Shown: piece after piece, positions 14,255 through 22,628 of the stretch | How the letters are laid out: each line of letters starts with the position of its first letter | Numbering within the stretch: position 1 is the first letter of the stretch | Origin: CAYLMG01 sp964464635 | GTDB taxonomy: Bacteria; Planctomycetota; Phycisphaerae; Sedimentisphaerales; Anaerobacaceae | Length of the DNA: 28,956 nucleotides | Assembly: GCA_964464635.1 (NCBI GenBank) | Contig: CAYXGT010000028.1 | Span: 1 to 28,956 of the forward strand | Direction: 5' to 3' | The notes under the pieces: generated by a model | What the model was told of the DNA's origin: nothing | The model's database searches: none | The model's input: only the letters and a program-made list of their open reading frames with translations | Made by a program: the position numbers and the translations under genes

Positions 14255-17200
14255 GTGAAAGGCAAAACAGGTACGAACTTTTCGAGATTTATAAAAAAGA
14301 AAAGCAAAACCATCATTCGCATATCGACTGAAGTATTAATTTCAGCTGCTGTGCTGTGGATTTTGTTTACCTTTATCGGCAGAACTCTGAGCGGCATTGC
14401 GCTCGAGCAGATTGGCGAACTAACGAATACAAAAATAACAACAGAATCCCTTAAATTCAGCCTTGACGGCTCGGTTGCCATCAGGAATCTTGTAATAAGG
14501 CCGGAGCAGACATCTGATTACGATAACACGATATTGAGAGCAGGGAAGGTACGCGCATACTTTAAGACGGGAAGTGTCCTGCTGTTTCGGCCACACCTTA
14601 AGCGTATAATCATAAGCGAATTCGATTTTAACATCATATATGACAGCCGGAACAACCGATGGAATCTGGCTGGTCTTAAAATGGCCAGGCCTAAAAGCGG
14701 CTCAGGCAAAGTCCCGAAAATATTTCTCAACGAAGGGACACTTTTATACAGTAGAATCTCAGGAGAGCGGGCTGAAAGGATTGCTGAAATAGATTTCAAT
14801 CTGAGGTTGCTTCCGGCACTATTAACAGACAAGCCTGAGCAGGGAGCCGGACAAGGCGAGGGAGAAAATGTCTATAACTTTGGAATACAAACGGGTCAAT
14901 GGTCGAAGTTCGGCAAAAGCACACTGAACGGACAATGGCAGCGCGGCAAAGTCGAACTCACCGGTGAAATGGAACCAGCAGGAGAAACAGAACCGGATGT
15001 TCTGTCGGCCGGCCAGCTTAATGCAAGGCTCAATTACAGCGCAAATAAAGAATATTCTTTGAAGCTTGATATAAAGGACCTTGCAAGCGAAAAAGAATCG
15101 GTTGATGAGCATTTCAGGATTCTTCGGTCTTTATTTCCTATGAAGCTCGAAGCATTCGAGACGCTGCAGGACATATTCGACCGCTTCCGGCCCGGTGGGA
15201 AGATCGACCTTGCGATTGAGTTCAGCGGTAACTTAAGCAGGTTGAACGAGAGCAAATTATCAGGCGAGGTTTACTGCAAGGACGTATGGCTCTGCGATAG
15301 TCAGTTCAAATACCCGGTAAGCGAATTAACGGGCAGTATAAATGTCAGCGAAAAAGGAGCGACTCTGCATAACCTTTCGGGCCGTCACGGCAATGTTGAG
15401 CTTTGCTTTAACGGATGGACTAAAAAGAGCGACGGAGAACAACTGCACGATTTCGAGATTACCAGCAACAACATGGTGCTGGATGAAGACCTGTATAAAG
15501 CGCTAAAAGCCCAGCAGCGAAAGGTGTGGGACGATTTTTCACCGGCGGGTGTAGTAAGAATCAGGCAGAACGTCAGGAAAGAACCTGATAAAAAATCGAG
15601 CGTTCTTACAATCGGTCTTCTTAATACAAGTGCACGGTGGAGTCATTTTCCCTATCCTCTGAAAAACCTGAGCGGAGAGTTGGTTTTCGACAGCAACGAA
15701 ATAACTTTTACCGATGTTATTTCAAAATCAGATAAAGAGAAAATTAAAATTAATGGAAAGGTAATTTCATATAACAGCAGCAATCCTGTGTATGACATTG
15801 AAATTGAGACTGAAGAAGTCGACCCGATTTTTATCCGAACCAAAGAGTACACAAAACACATCGAGGTTTTAATGCCGCAATATGTTTTAAAGGCCATCGA
15901 CGAACTTCAAATAGAGGGCAATGTAAACTTCAAAGCACATATGGAAAACAAGGCAGGAACAGACGGGCTCGATTATGACATTGCTGTTGAGTGCCTCGGC
16001 AATTATATAGATTATACACCAATTTCCTATCCGCTCAAAGATGTTACTGGCAGCATGAAACTTACAAATGAAGTTGTCAAACTTGAGAACATAAAAGGGA
16101 GGCTGGCAGAGAGCATTCAGATAACAGAGTCGAGCTCCAGTATAAAAATAGACGGCGAAATAAGGGCGGATAATAACGGTTTCAGCGGAGCGGCTTTTCG
16201 CATTGATGCGGAAAATATCAGCCTTGACGAGAGATTGGGCGCCGCCCTTCCCAAACAGCTAAGTAAAATTTACTTCAATACGTCGCCTACGGGTCTATGT
16301 GATGTTAATTTCAGCGAGGTCAGGATTTTCAGTGCCCCGGACGGCTCCAGATATATGGGGCTTAGCGGCTCAGTGGAATTCAAAGGTTGCAATTTTAATA
16401 TAGCCCCGGCTATCACGGAACTAAAAGGCACATTACAAATAGAAGGCCTTTATAAGAGCGGATACGGTTTCATCGAGGGACATTCAGAGCTCAAGGGCCT
16501 CAACGGGCGGATTAAAGACAAGCTGCTAACGGAACTGAAGGCTAATATGGTTTACGATAATGAGCTGAAGCAATGGCAAAGTACGCAACTGACGGGCAGA
16601 TGCTATGATGGCACAGTAGCAGGCAGATTTGCGCTTAAAACTGAGCCAAGCGGCGCATCCTACATTCTGGATACCGGCTTCTACAATATTAATCTGAAAA
16701 AATTTCTTTCAGACCCTTACCGCTATCAAGGTCAGGGTGAAACCGCTCAGCAGAGGCCAGGAAACAACCAAAACGGCTACAGCCAGGGAAATATGGGCGG
16801 GTCTTTAAGTATTAACAGCACGATAGGCAGCGAAGGTGAACGCATAGGCAGATGCCAACTGGCAATAACAGACATGCAGGTGGGTAAAGTTTCGCCGATA
16901 GCAAAGCTTCTGTACGTTCTGAACCTGACCGAGCCCAAAGATTTCGCCTTCGAACAGATGTTGGTCGATTCATATATTAGAAACAATAATCTGTTTTTGA
17001 AAAAGGTGGACATATCCGGCAATACAATCGCATTCAACGGCTTAGGGCATCTCGACCTGGAGGAGTTTAATATAGATTTAATTCTCACCGCGCGTGGACG
17101 ACGACTTGCCGGTGCCAGGCCCGGAGTACTGCAATCCCTAACGGAAGGTCTCGGACAGGGCATTGTCCAGATGGATGTCAGCGGCAATATTTACGACCCA

Positions 17201-17281
17201 AAAGTAACAACCGTGACTTTGCCGGCAATTAAAGGAGCATTTCACATTCTCGGCACAAAAAAAGAAAAACTCGCCAACTAA
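14255..17281 (+). CDS. AsmA-family envelope protein (YhdP/TamB-like), 1008 aa
   Basis: AsmA-like proteins are inner-membrane-anchored, periplasm-spanning beta-rich proteins linked to phospholipid transport to the outer membrane. One N-terminal span at about 22-43 (ISTEVLISAAVLWILFTFIG) follows a basic stretch. About 950 residues of repeated beta-strand sequence come next. The C-terminal block (about 815-1000) carries AsmA features: KVSPIAKLLYVLNLTEPKDF, VDISGNTIAFNGLGHLDLEE, and IDLILTARGRRLAG. The start is GTG 14255 with AAAGGT (14243-14248) upstream; the frame has no nearby ATG. It is 124 bases after purD on the same strand. The family call is firm at the C-terminus; the exact subfamily and cargo are not. 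Confidence 0.85.
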   Translation: MKGKTGTNFSRFIKKKSKTIIRISTEVLISAAVLWILFTFIGRTLSGIALEQIGELTNTKITTESLKFSLDGSVAIRNLVIRPEQTSDYDNTILRAGKVRAYFKTGSVLLFRPHLKRIIISEFDFNIIYDSRNNRWNLAGLKMARPKSGSGKVPKIFLNEGTLLYSRISGERAERIAEIDFNLRLLPALLTDKPEQGAGQGEGENVYNFGIQTGQWSKFGKSTLNGQWQRGKVELTGEMEPAGETEPDVLSAGQLNARLNYSANKEYSLKLDIKDLASEKESVDEHFRILRSLFPMKLEAFETLQDIFDRFRPGGKIDLAIEFSGNLSRLNESKLSGEVYCKDVWLCDSQFKYPVSELTGSINVSEKGATLHNLSGRHGNVELCFNGWTKKSDGEQLHDFEITSNNMVLDEDLYKALKAQQRKVWDDFSPAGVVRIRQNVRKEPDKKSSVLTIGLLNTSARWSHFPYPLKNLSGELVFDSNEITFTDVISKSDKEKIKINGKVISYNSSNPVYDIEIETEEVDPIFIRTKEYTKHIEVLMPQYVLKAIDELQIEGNVNFKAHMENKAGTDGLDYDIAVECLGNYIDYTPISYPLKDVTGSMKLTNEVVKLENIKGRLAESIQITESSSSIKIDGEIRADNNGFSGAAFRIDAENISLDERLGAALPKQLSKIYFNTSPTGLCDVNFSEVRIFSAPDGSRYMGLSGSVEFKGCNFNIAPAITELKGTLQIEGLYKSGYGFIEGHSELKGLNGRIKDKLLTELKANMVYDNELKQWQSTQLTGRCYDGTVAGRFALKTEPSGASYILDTGFYNINLKKFLSDPYRYQGQGETAQQRPGNNQNGYSQGNMGGSLSINSTIGSEGERIGRCQLAITDMQVGKVSPIAKLLYVLNLTEPKDFAFEQMLVDSYIRNNNLFLKKVDISGNTIAFNGLGHLDLEEFNIDLILTARGRRLAGARPGVLQSLTEGLGQGIVQMDVSGNIYDPKVTTVTLPAIKGAFHILGTKKEKLAN

Positions 17282-17318
17282 CCGGGCTGGAACTGCTCGA
17301 AAACAGAAATGCGGATTT

Positions 17319-17999
17319 CTATTCTTCTGAAGAGAGAAGATTTTTCACAAAAGGCAGAGCCTCTTTTAAGGAAGTGAAAATTTGACAGGTCAAATCGGCT
17401 ACCTCTCGTGTCGGCTGCTTTACATCGGGCACCATAATTACAGTCATACCAGCGGCGTGTGCGGCACGAACACCGTTTTCCGAATCTTCAAAAACCAGGC
17501 AATCCTGAGGGTGAACTTTAAGATGCGCCGCGGCATCGAGAAAAATATCGGGAGAAGGCTTTGACTTTTTTACCTGGTCGCCGCAAACCAGATAGTCAAA
17601 CCTGTCCAGCAAAGCTGTAACAGTAAGCTTTCGTTTTGCAGATTCGGTGCTTGATGATGTAGCAACGGCTTTCGGAATTGCCGCCTCATCGAGCAAATCA
17701 AGCAGCTCATAAAGGCCCGGCATGATTTTAATACCGTGAGAATTGATATGTTCATAAATATAGCTGAGTCTTTTTTCACAAATCTTTTCGAGAGGGAAAT
17801 CGGTGCCGAAAGCGTCATAAAAAACTTGCTGCATATCAGGAATGTTAAGGCCGATAATTTTATGATAAGTGGCGTCATCAAGACAATAGCCGAAATCGGC
17901 CATTGCCCTTTTCCAGCCTGCGTAAGAGACGGTTTCAGTATCAAGGACAAGACCATCGAGGTCAAAAATCGCAGTTTTGAAATTTGAATTCCTTTTCAT
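17319..17999 (-). CDS. HAD-superfamily phosphatase/phosphomutase (beta-phosphoglucomutase-like), 226 aa
   Basis: It probably removes or transfers phosphate on a small sugar phosphate in the cytosol. HAD motif I is FDLDGLVLDTE (Asp13 nucleophile, Asp15). The helical cap follows (about 18-85). Motif II is ATSSSTE, motif III the Lys in KKSKPSPDIF, and motif IV FEDSENGVRAAHAAGM. This set and the cap type match the PGMB/phosphatase subfamily I (YcjU, HAD-IA). I chose ATG 17999 over the upstream TTG at 18005 because GGTGGAAA lies just before it. It converges on the AsmA-like gene with 37 bases between. Substrate is not predictable from sequence. Confidence 0.92.
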   Translation of the reverse strand: MKRNSNFKTAIFDLDGLVLDTETVSYAGWKRAMADFGYCLDDATYHKIIGLNIPDMQQVFYDAFGTDFPLEKICEKRLSYIYEHINSHGIKIMPGLYELLDLLDEAAIPKAVATSSSTESAKRKLTVTALLDRFDYLVCGDQVKKSKPSPDIFLDAAAHLKVHPQDCLVFEDSENGVRAAHAAGMTVIMVPDVKQPTREVADLTCQIFTSLKEALPFVKNLLSSEE

Positions 18000-18107
18000 A
18001 ATCAAAAGTTTCCACCCACATCCCGGCTGAATTTAGACCATTAAGAAGGTCACTGTGCGCCTCTGAAAAAGCCGCCGGTATAGAAAGGGCCAGCTTCTCT
18101 TCAAGAA

Positions 18108-18635
18108 CTAAAAGGCACCCCAGCTCTGCTTTCCGGGGATATAATAGCTCGGACAGATAAACCTGAAGATATTTGCAATTTTCTGTATTGATGCAGCTTT
18201 AGCTTCACCTTCGGCTTTCATCGCTTCAAACTGGTCGCCGAAAAGCTCTAAGAAATAGTCTTCAGCGGCTTTTTCTCTTTCTTGTTCGGTTTCGAATAAA
18301 GAGCGTATTTTAGCAAGCTCACCGGCGTCGAGCCAGAAGCCGCCGCAACCCGGGCATTCGTCAACCTCGACCTGCTTTTTAACGCTGAAGAAGTGCCTCA
18401 TCATCACAATATTATCACATTTCGGACACTTAAGACGCTGGTTATGGTCAACAACAACATTGCTGTCGCGCTCGATATCCAGAAGAATCTGGCCCTCAGC
18501 CTCGTGAGGCTCATCGAATTTTTTGACTTCAGAATTATCAAACCAGATACCGCCGCAACCACCCCTGCAGACATCGACAGTGACATCGCCGGCTTTTACC
18601 TGCTGCAGCAGGTTTTGACAAGCTGGACAGTTCAT
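18108..18635 (-). CDS. Double zinc-ribbon (zf-TFIIB type) protein, 175 aa
   Basis: Two zinc ribbons of the zf-TFIIB type stand in tandem. The first spans about residues 1-40 (CPAC, then CRGGCGGIWFDNSEVKKFDE). The second spans about 69-110 (CPKC, then CPGCGGFWLDAGELAKIRSL). Each has the C-x2-C...C-x2-3-C knuckles plus the GGxWxD tail typical of the family. A charged helical stretch (about 112-155) and an aromatic C-terminus (CPSYYIPGKQSWGAF) follow. GGAGGTTAAC lies upstream of the ATG. The molecular role of these proteins is not established; some may bind nucleic acid. The HAD gene follows 108 bases downstream, possibly in the same unit. Confidence 0.88.
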   Translation of the reverse strand: MNCPACQNLLQQVKAGDVTVDVCRGGCGGIWFDNSEVKKFDEPHEAEGQILLDIERDSNVVVDHNQRLKCPKCDNIVMMRHFFSVKKQVEVDECPGCGGFWLDAGELAKIRSLFETEQEREKAAEDYFLELFGDQFEAMKAEGEAKAASIQKIANIFRFICPSYYIPGKQSWGAF

Positions 18636-18810
18636 AATAAGTTAACCTCCAAAAACTTTTTGAACCAATCATTAATTTTTACATTCGTAAGCCACTGGAA
18701 AATTTGTGTATTAGAATACTTGAAAAGTTAGTTTTCGTCAAAGCAAAATCATTTTAAGAAAGTATTCTTTATATGAATTCACTCGGCAAATAGTTTTGAG
18801 CATAAAGTTA

Positions 18811-18841
18811 CGGCCCGGACACGTTGAAAGAATCCGGGCCG
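18811..18841 (-). terminator. GC-rich stem-loop after the secretin gene
   Basis: CGGCCCGGA (18811-18819) pairs perfectly with TCCGGGCCG (18833-18841) around a 13-base loop, 32 bases past the stop of the secretin gene. No long T-run follows on either strand, so it may act as a 3'-end stabiliser or a weak terminator rather than a classic Rho-independent one. Confidence 0.55.
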
Positions 18842-18872
18842 ATTTATTCTCCTCCGCCGATAAAAACAGGAT

Positions 18873-20369
18873 TTATTTTCCACACTCGGTTTCGGTTTTT
18901 TCGGCCTTTTCGGCCTTTTCGGCCTTAGTTTCGATCGGCACGGGGCCATCAAACTCCGTTACCTCATACTGCTGCTGCTCAGTTTTGCTCAATGCGGGTT
19001 CGTCGATAATCCTCGGAGTTATAAAAACGACGAGCTCACTTACGATTGTTTCCTCGCCTTCGAATTTGAACAGATTACCAAGTAAAGGCAAATCACCGAG
19101 GAAAGGCACCTTGTCTATCTGCAAAGTGGTATCCTTTTTTCGCAGGCCTCCGAGAACAACGGTCTGGCCGTCTCTGATTAAAAGAGTTGTAACAGCTTCG
19201 CGTTCGTCAATAACAGGCTGAGGATAATTTTCACCTGAGCTACCGACGTTTACCTCTCCGGTCTGAACACTGAACTTTGGTTTTAACATCAGCCTGACCA
19301 TTCCGTCTCGCGTCAGATGAGGAATGACATTAAGAGTAACTCCAACTTCCCTAAACTCCGTAGTTCCAAAAGAGGTAGTAGAACCGCCGCCCTGATTGAG
19401 CTGCTGGTAGGGTATCTGTTCGACGATTTTTATTTCAGCCTCTTCGTTATCGAGAACGAGAATTCTCGGATTTGCAAGCAGCTTTGCATTGATATTTTCC
19501 TTCTGCGCCTTTATGAGCATATCGATATCAATTGAAGAATTCAGCCAGCCGAACCTCAGCGCAGCAGTAGTATCTTCAGTATTTGCGGTTGTACCATCAA
19601 AAATTCCCGACATAAAAGGCCTCGTGGGACCAGACGTTGGATTTGTACCAATGCCCGTTATCAGGCCGCCGTTATCAGAAGTACCTGCTGTTCCCGCACC
19701 GTACACAGTATCCCGGCCTACCTGCCATTCAATACCAAGGTCAAGACGGTCTTTGCTCTTGATGTCATAGATTCTGGCCTCTACGAGAATCTGAGAAGTT
19801 TTACGGTCGATTTCGTCAATGAAGGTGGTAATGGCTTGTATCTTACTCTCGGTATCGGTAACGATGATATTGCTTGTGCCCGGATTCGAGGATAAAGAAC
19901 CACTGTCAGAGATAAACTTTTTCAGGGCCTTTTCTACTTCAATAACATCAGCATAGTTAATTCGATAGATTTTGCTGACATATTTTTCCGGCCTGGCAGC
20001 AAGCTGCTCAGCAGGAGCTATTCTTATCATATTCTCAGAGGCGACATAACCATAGCCATGAGCAGCAAGAATATTATCGAGAGCTTCTTTAAGCGGCACA
20101 TCCGTGAGCTTTGCGGTAACATTGCCGACGACCTCCGGACTCTTGATAACATCGATATTTGCCTGCTCAGCAAGGCTTCTTATGACCTCTTCAATAGACG
20201 TTTCTGCAAAGTCCACACTTACCCTCGTCTGCAGCTTTAATTCGATTTCCGATAAGACCTCTTTACCCCGGGGAGCCTCGCTGTCATCGGCAGCGGCAGC
20301 ATAAGAGACCCAGCAAAACGCAATAATAAACGCAAGGGCCCATATTCGGAGTTTCATAAGCTTTATCAT
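18873..20369 (-). CDS. pilQ: Type IV pilus secretin (PilQ/GspD family), 498 aa
   Basis: It forms the outer-membrane ring through which the pilus exits. The signal peptide (MIKLMKLRIWALAFIIAFCW) probably ends near residue 27. An STN domain follows at about 48-118 (VSVDFAETSIEEVIRSLAEQ), then a secretin N-type domain at about 132-190 (YRINYADVIEVEKALKKFIS). The secretin core spans about 195-475 (ILVEARIYDIKSKDRLDLGI; TLNVIPHLTRDGMV; VPFLGDLPLLGNLFKFEGEE; LVVFITPRII). No AMIN domain is present, so it is shorter than proteobacterial PilQ (about 700). The tail carries three Lys-Ala-Glu repeats and ends in Cys-Gly-Lys. GGAAAGGGAAG precedes the ATG. It is the last gene of the pilMNO-parA-pilP operon, 68 bases after pilP. 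Confidence 0.92.
   Translation of the reverse strand: MIKLMKLRIWALAFIIAFCWVSYAAAADDSEAPRGKEVLSEIELKLQTRVSVDFAETSIEEVIRSLAEQANIDVIKSPEVVGNVTAKLTDVPLKEALDNILAAHGYGYVASENMIRIAPAEQLAARPEKYVSKIYRINYADVIEVEKALKKFISDSGSLSSNPGTSNIIVTDTESKIQAITTFIDEIDRKTSQILVEARIYDIKSKDRLDLGIEWQVGRDTVYGAGTAGTSDNGGLITGIGTNPTSGPTRPFMSGIFDGTTANTEDTTAALRFGWLNSSIDIDMLIKAQKENINAKLLANPRILVLDNEEAEIKIVEQIPYQQLNQGGGSTTSFGTTEFREVGVTLNVIPHLTRDGMVRLMLKPKFSVQTGEVNVGSSGENYPQPVIDEREAVTTLLIRDGQTVVLGGLRKKDTTLQIDKVPFLGDLPLLGNLFKFEGEETIVSELVVFITPRIIDEPALSKTEQQQYEVTEFDGPVPIETKAEKAEKAEKTETECGK
18898..18924 (-). repeat. Three 9-bp tandem repeats inside pilQ
   Basis: TTTTCGGCC (plus-strand sense) occurs three times in a row at 18898-18906, 18907-18915 and 18916-18924. 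On the coding strand it gives a repeated Lys-Ala-Glu in the secretin tail. Gain or loss of a copy would keep the frame. Confidence 0.9.
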
Positions 20370-20437
20370 AATCTTCCCTTTCCTAAATATTTTAGTTAAC
20401 CGTTACCCGTTCAAATCCCAATACATACTTATTTTTT

Positions 20438-21223
20438 TCAGTCCGATAAAAACCAGGACTGACCGACTTTCAGAATTTTTTGCTGACCGTTTCTTTCAAA
20501 CTCGACGCTGCTTTTATTTATCTTCACGACCATTACATCTCCAAGTTTGTCCCCTTCCCGGACTATCTGCATGCCAACAATAGCATTGGCTTTATCTTTT
20601 CCGTGCACGATACCACTGAGCACTATCTGTCCATCATTTGAGAGCCAGGCATTAGAGCCGGTGTTATTTGAGCTGGCAGACCATTGAGATGTTGATGCTC
20701 CTCTTTTCATAGGGTCCCTAATCTGAGCGGAGTACGGCTGGGGTAATTTCCAGTCTATCGCGCGGGAGTTTTTTGTGGTACTCGACGATGCCGCCACTTT
20801 TGTGGTTCGTCTTTTCCCCGCTGAATTAGAACCTAAAACCCTTACCAGGACAAAAATCAGAACAATGGAAAGGGCCGGAATCAGTATAATTGAAGCTATC
20901 TGCCTGGCATGATTGGCGCCCGGCTCTGAAGGTAAGAACTTTCCCTTGAGAGACTGATACAAGCGCAGGCAGCGACCTTTGAGACTATTATCGAATTCGT
21001 CAAATGTTTCGTACGGTTTCTCCGCGATATCCTTGTAGAGTTTCTTAACAGGCTCCTGCACCTTTGTTTGTTGCTTTTGCCCGGGCGTAGTTTGTTCCTG
21101 ACTTTGTTCCACAAGCGGCTCCTGCTTCTCAGCCTCATTATTACCTCGGCCCTGAGCCTGCAAGGGCACTCCATCAAAAATGGACGAAACTTTTTTATGC
21201 AATCCGGGTTTGTACCTTGACAT
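20438..21223 (-). CDS. PilP/GspC-like pilus protein with a long cytoplasmic tail, 261 aa
   Basis: It likely links the inner-membrane pilus complex to the secretin. Residues 1-107 are cytoplasmic, polar and Gln/Glu/Lys-rich. A single span lies at about 108-130 (IASIILIPALSIVLIFVLVR). A disordered Ser/Thr-rich linker (131-190) leads to a small beta domain at about 195-258 (SNDGQIVLSGIVHGKDKANA, IVREGDKLGDVMVVKINKSS) like the PilP/GspC HR domain. Proteobacterial PilP is a lipoprotein without a cytoplasmic tail, so the architecture is closer to GspC, with an even longer tail. The N-terminus MSRYKPGLHKKVSSIF resembles ParB N-termini. The start has GGAGG 8 bases upstream and overlaps parA by 29 bases. 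Confidence 0.75.
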   Translation of the reverse strand: MSRYKPGLHKKVSSIFDGVPLQAQGRGNNEAEKQEPLVEQSQEQTTPGQKQQTKVQEPVKKLYKDIAEKPYETFDEFDNSLKGRCLRLYQSLKGKFLPSEPGANHARQIASIILIPALSIVLIFVLVRVLGSNSAGKRRTTKVAASSSTTKNSRAIDWKLPQPYSAQIRDPMKRGASTSQWSASSNNTGSNAWLSNDGQIVLSGIVHGKDKANAIVGMQIVREGDKLGDVMVVKINKSSVEFERNGQQKILKVGQSWFLSD

Positions 21224-22004
21224 TTTTTTTCCTCCGAGCTGAAGTCCTCGCTCTTGTTATCTCCTCAGCCAGGCTGCGATACTCTTCGGCACCCCTCGAA
21301 TCGGGTGCATAAAAGACGATAGGCTGTCCGGCACTCGGTGACTCAGCAAACTTGATAGTCTTATGAATAACAGTTTTAAAAACAAGATTTCCAAAATAGT
21401 CTCTCATCTGACTCTGAATTTGTCTGGAAAGTATCGTGTTGCTTTCTATGAACGTGAGCAGTATTCCAAGGGTTCTGAGATTGCTGTTAAATCTTTCTTT
21501 GACAACGTCTATGGTACCGAGCAGCTCTTTGAGCCCTTCGAGAGCATAATAATGAGCCTGAACAGGTATTATGACGTCGCTGCCTGCGACGATAGCATTA
21601 AGAGTCAACAGGCTCAGTGAAGGCGAACAGTCAATAACACAGAAGTCGTAATCGCTGTTTATCGCAGCGAGATTCTTTTTAAGAGCGAACTCTCTTCCGT
21701 AACGAATAGCCAGCTCAAATTCAAGACCCGAAAGCAGAATATTACTCGGTGCCAGGTGGAGTTTATTAATATCGGTATGAATTATAACATCCGTAATAGA
21801 TGTATTCGTATCCTTGAAAGTATCATAAATGGTCTTATCCAGCTGGTTACAGTCGATTCCGAGCCCCATACTTGCGTGTCCCTGGGGGTCAAAGTCAACA
21901 ATAAGCACTTTTTTCCCGGCCTTTGCCCAGGCAGCAGCAAGATTAACAGCAGTAGTGGTTTTACCACAGCCGCCTTTTTGATTTGCTATTGCTATTGTTC
22001 TCAT
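21195..22004 (-). CDS. ParA/Soj-family ATPase within the pilus operon, 269 aa
   Basis: ParA ATPases dimerise with ATP, bind DNA or membrane, and position cargo such as chromosomes, plasmids or machines. The deviant Walker A is KGGCGKTTT (Lys10 signature, Lys15). Walker A' is VDFDPQG (Asp37, Asp39), and Walker B is VIDCSPSL (Asp125). The C-terminal third (SRQIQSQMRDYFGNLVFKTV and the region after it) matches Soj-like proteins. The tail is strongly basic (ARTSARRKKNVKVQTRIA), which suits nonspecific DNA binding. No amphipathic MinD-type membrane helix is evident. The gene lies 38 bases after pilO and overlaps pilP by 29 bases. No parB is present. Chromosome segregation cannot be excluded, but the context points to the pilus. 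Confidence 0.93.
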   Translation of the reverse strand: MRTIAIANQKGGCGKTTTAVNLAAAWAKAGKKVLIVDFDPQGHASMGLGIDCNQLDKTIYDTFKDTNTSITDVIIHTDINKLHLAPSNILLSGLEFELAIRYGREFALKKNLAAINSDYDFCVIDCSPSLSLLTLNAIVAGSDVIIPVQAHYYALEGLKELLGTIDVVKERFNSNLRTLGILLTFIESNTILSRQIQSQMRDYFGNLVFKTVIHKTIKFAESPSAGQPIVFYAPDSRGAEEYRSLAEEITRARTSARRKKNVKVQTRIA

Positions 22005-22042
22005 TTTTCAGACATACCCAACGATATATTTCAATAAGTTAA

Positions 22043-22618
22043 TCAACCGCTATCTCTCGAAATATTTTCTCGCTTGGTGACGAAGACAGACAGCTCCATA
22101 CTAACATCATTCTGGGAATAATTATCATTCGAGCGAGTTATAGCAAACTTATCTATAAAAACAACAGGACGGTGCCTTTCAAGCTCATTAAGCATCGCAA
22201 AGAACTGATTAAAAGCCGCATCGAAGCTGATATAAATCTGATTCTCGGATATACTTTTGCAATCCTTTATCGGCTGATTGCCTTTTGATTTAATGCTAAG
22301 CCCCGTTACTTTCAATCCGTCGGCAACCTGGCTGATATCAAATGTCAAATTAGCCGAGTCTTCGAAACTGATTACGAAATCCCCGGCATTTTCACGTAAA
22401 TCTTCAATCCTCTTTTTCAAATTTTGCTGATTCTTGAACTGCGATGCCTGCTGTGCATCAACAAGCTCCTTTTTCATCTTAGCGAGTTTTGTCAGTATTT
22501 GTTTTTTTGTTTTATTCTGCGGCGCCAAAACTATAAAGTATAAAAACAGAAACAGGACAAAGCATCCTGCCCAAACGAAAATCATATTTGTCAGATATTT
22601 TTTATGAATCTGTTTCAT
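22043..22618 (-). CDS. pilO: Type IV pilus inner-membrane protein PilO-like, 191 aa
   Basis: PilO pairs with PilN in the periplasm to form the alignment complex. The start used is ATG 22618 (MKQIHKKYLTNMIFVWAGCF), 10 bases after pilN; an upstream in-frame Met would overlap pilN by 68 bases and lacks a ribosome site. One span lies at about 11-32, then a coiled coil at about 35-75 (KTKKQILTKLAKMKKELVDA), then a ferredoxin-like periplasmic fold at about 90-185 (AFNQFFAMLNELERHRPVVF, typical of PilO). The sequence is divergent, and the assignment rests on fold pattern plus gene order. Confidence 0.83.
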   Translation of the reverse strand: MKQIHKKYLTNMIFVWAGCFVLFLFLYFIVLAPQNKTKKQILTKLAKMKKELVDAQQASQFKNQQNLKKRIEDLRENAGDFVISFEDSANLTFDISQVADGLKVTGLSIKSKGNQPIKDCKSISENQIYISFDAAFNQFFAMLNELERHRPVVFIDKFAITRSNDNYSQNDVSMELSVFVTKRENISRDSG

Positions 22619-22628
22619 AACACCACCA

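Noticed and set aside
13930..14481. Minus-strand ORF of 183 codons across the purD end and AsmA-like start
   Set aside because: It is antisense to two supported genes, has no ribosome site, and its hydrophobic reading mirrors the antisense of a membrane segment.
17306..17319. Short GAAAT / ATTTC hairpin between converging genes
   Set aside because: A 5-bp stem without a T-run is not enough for a terminator.
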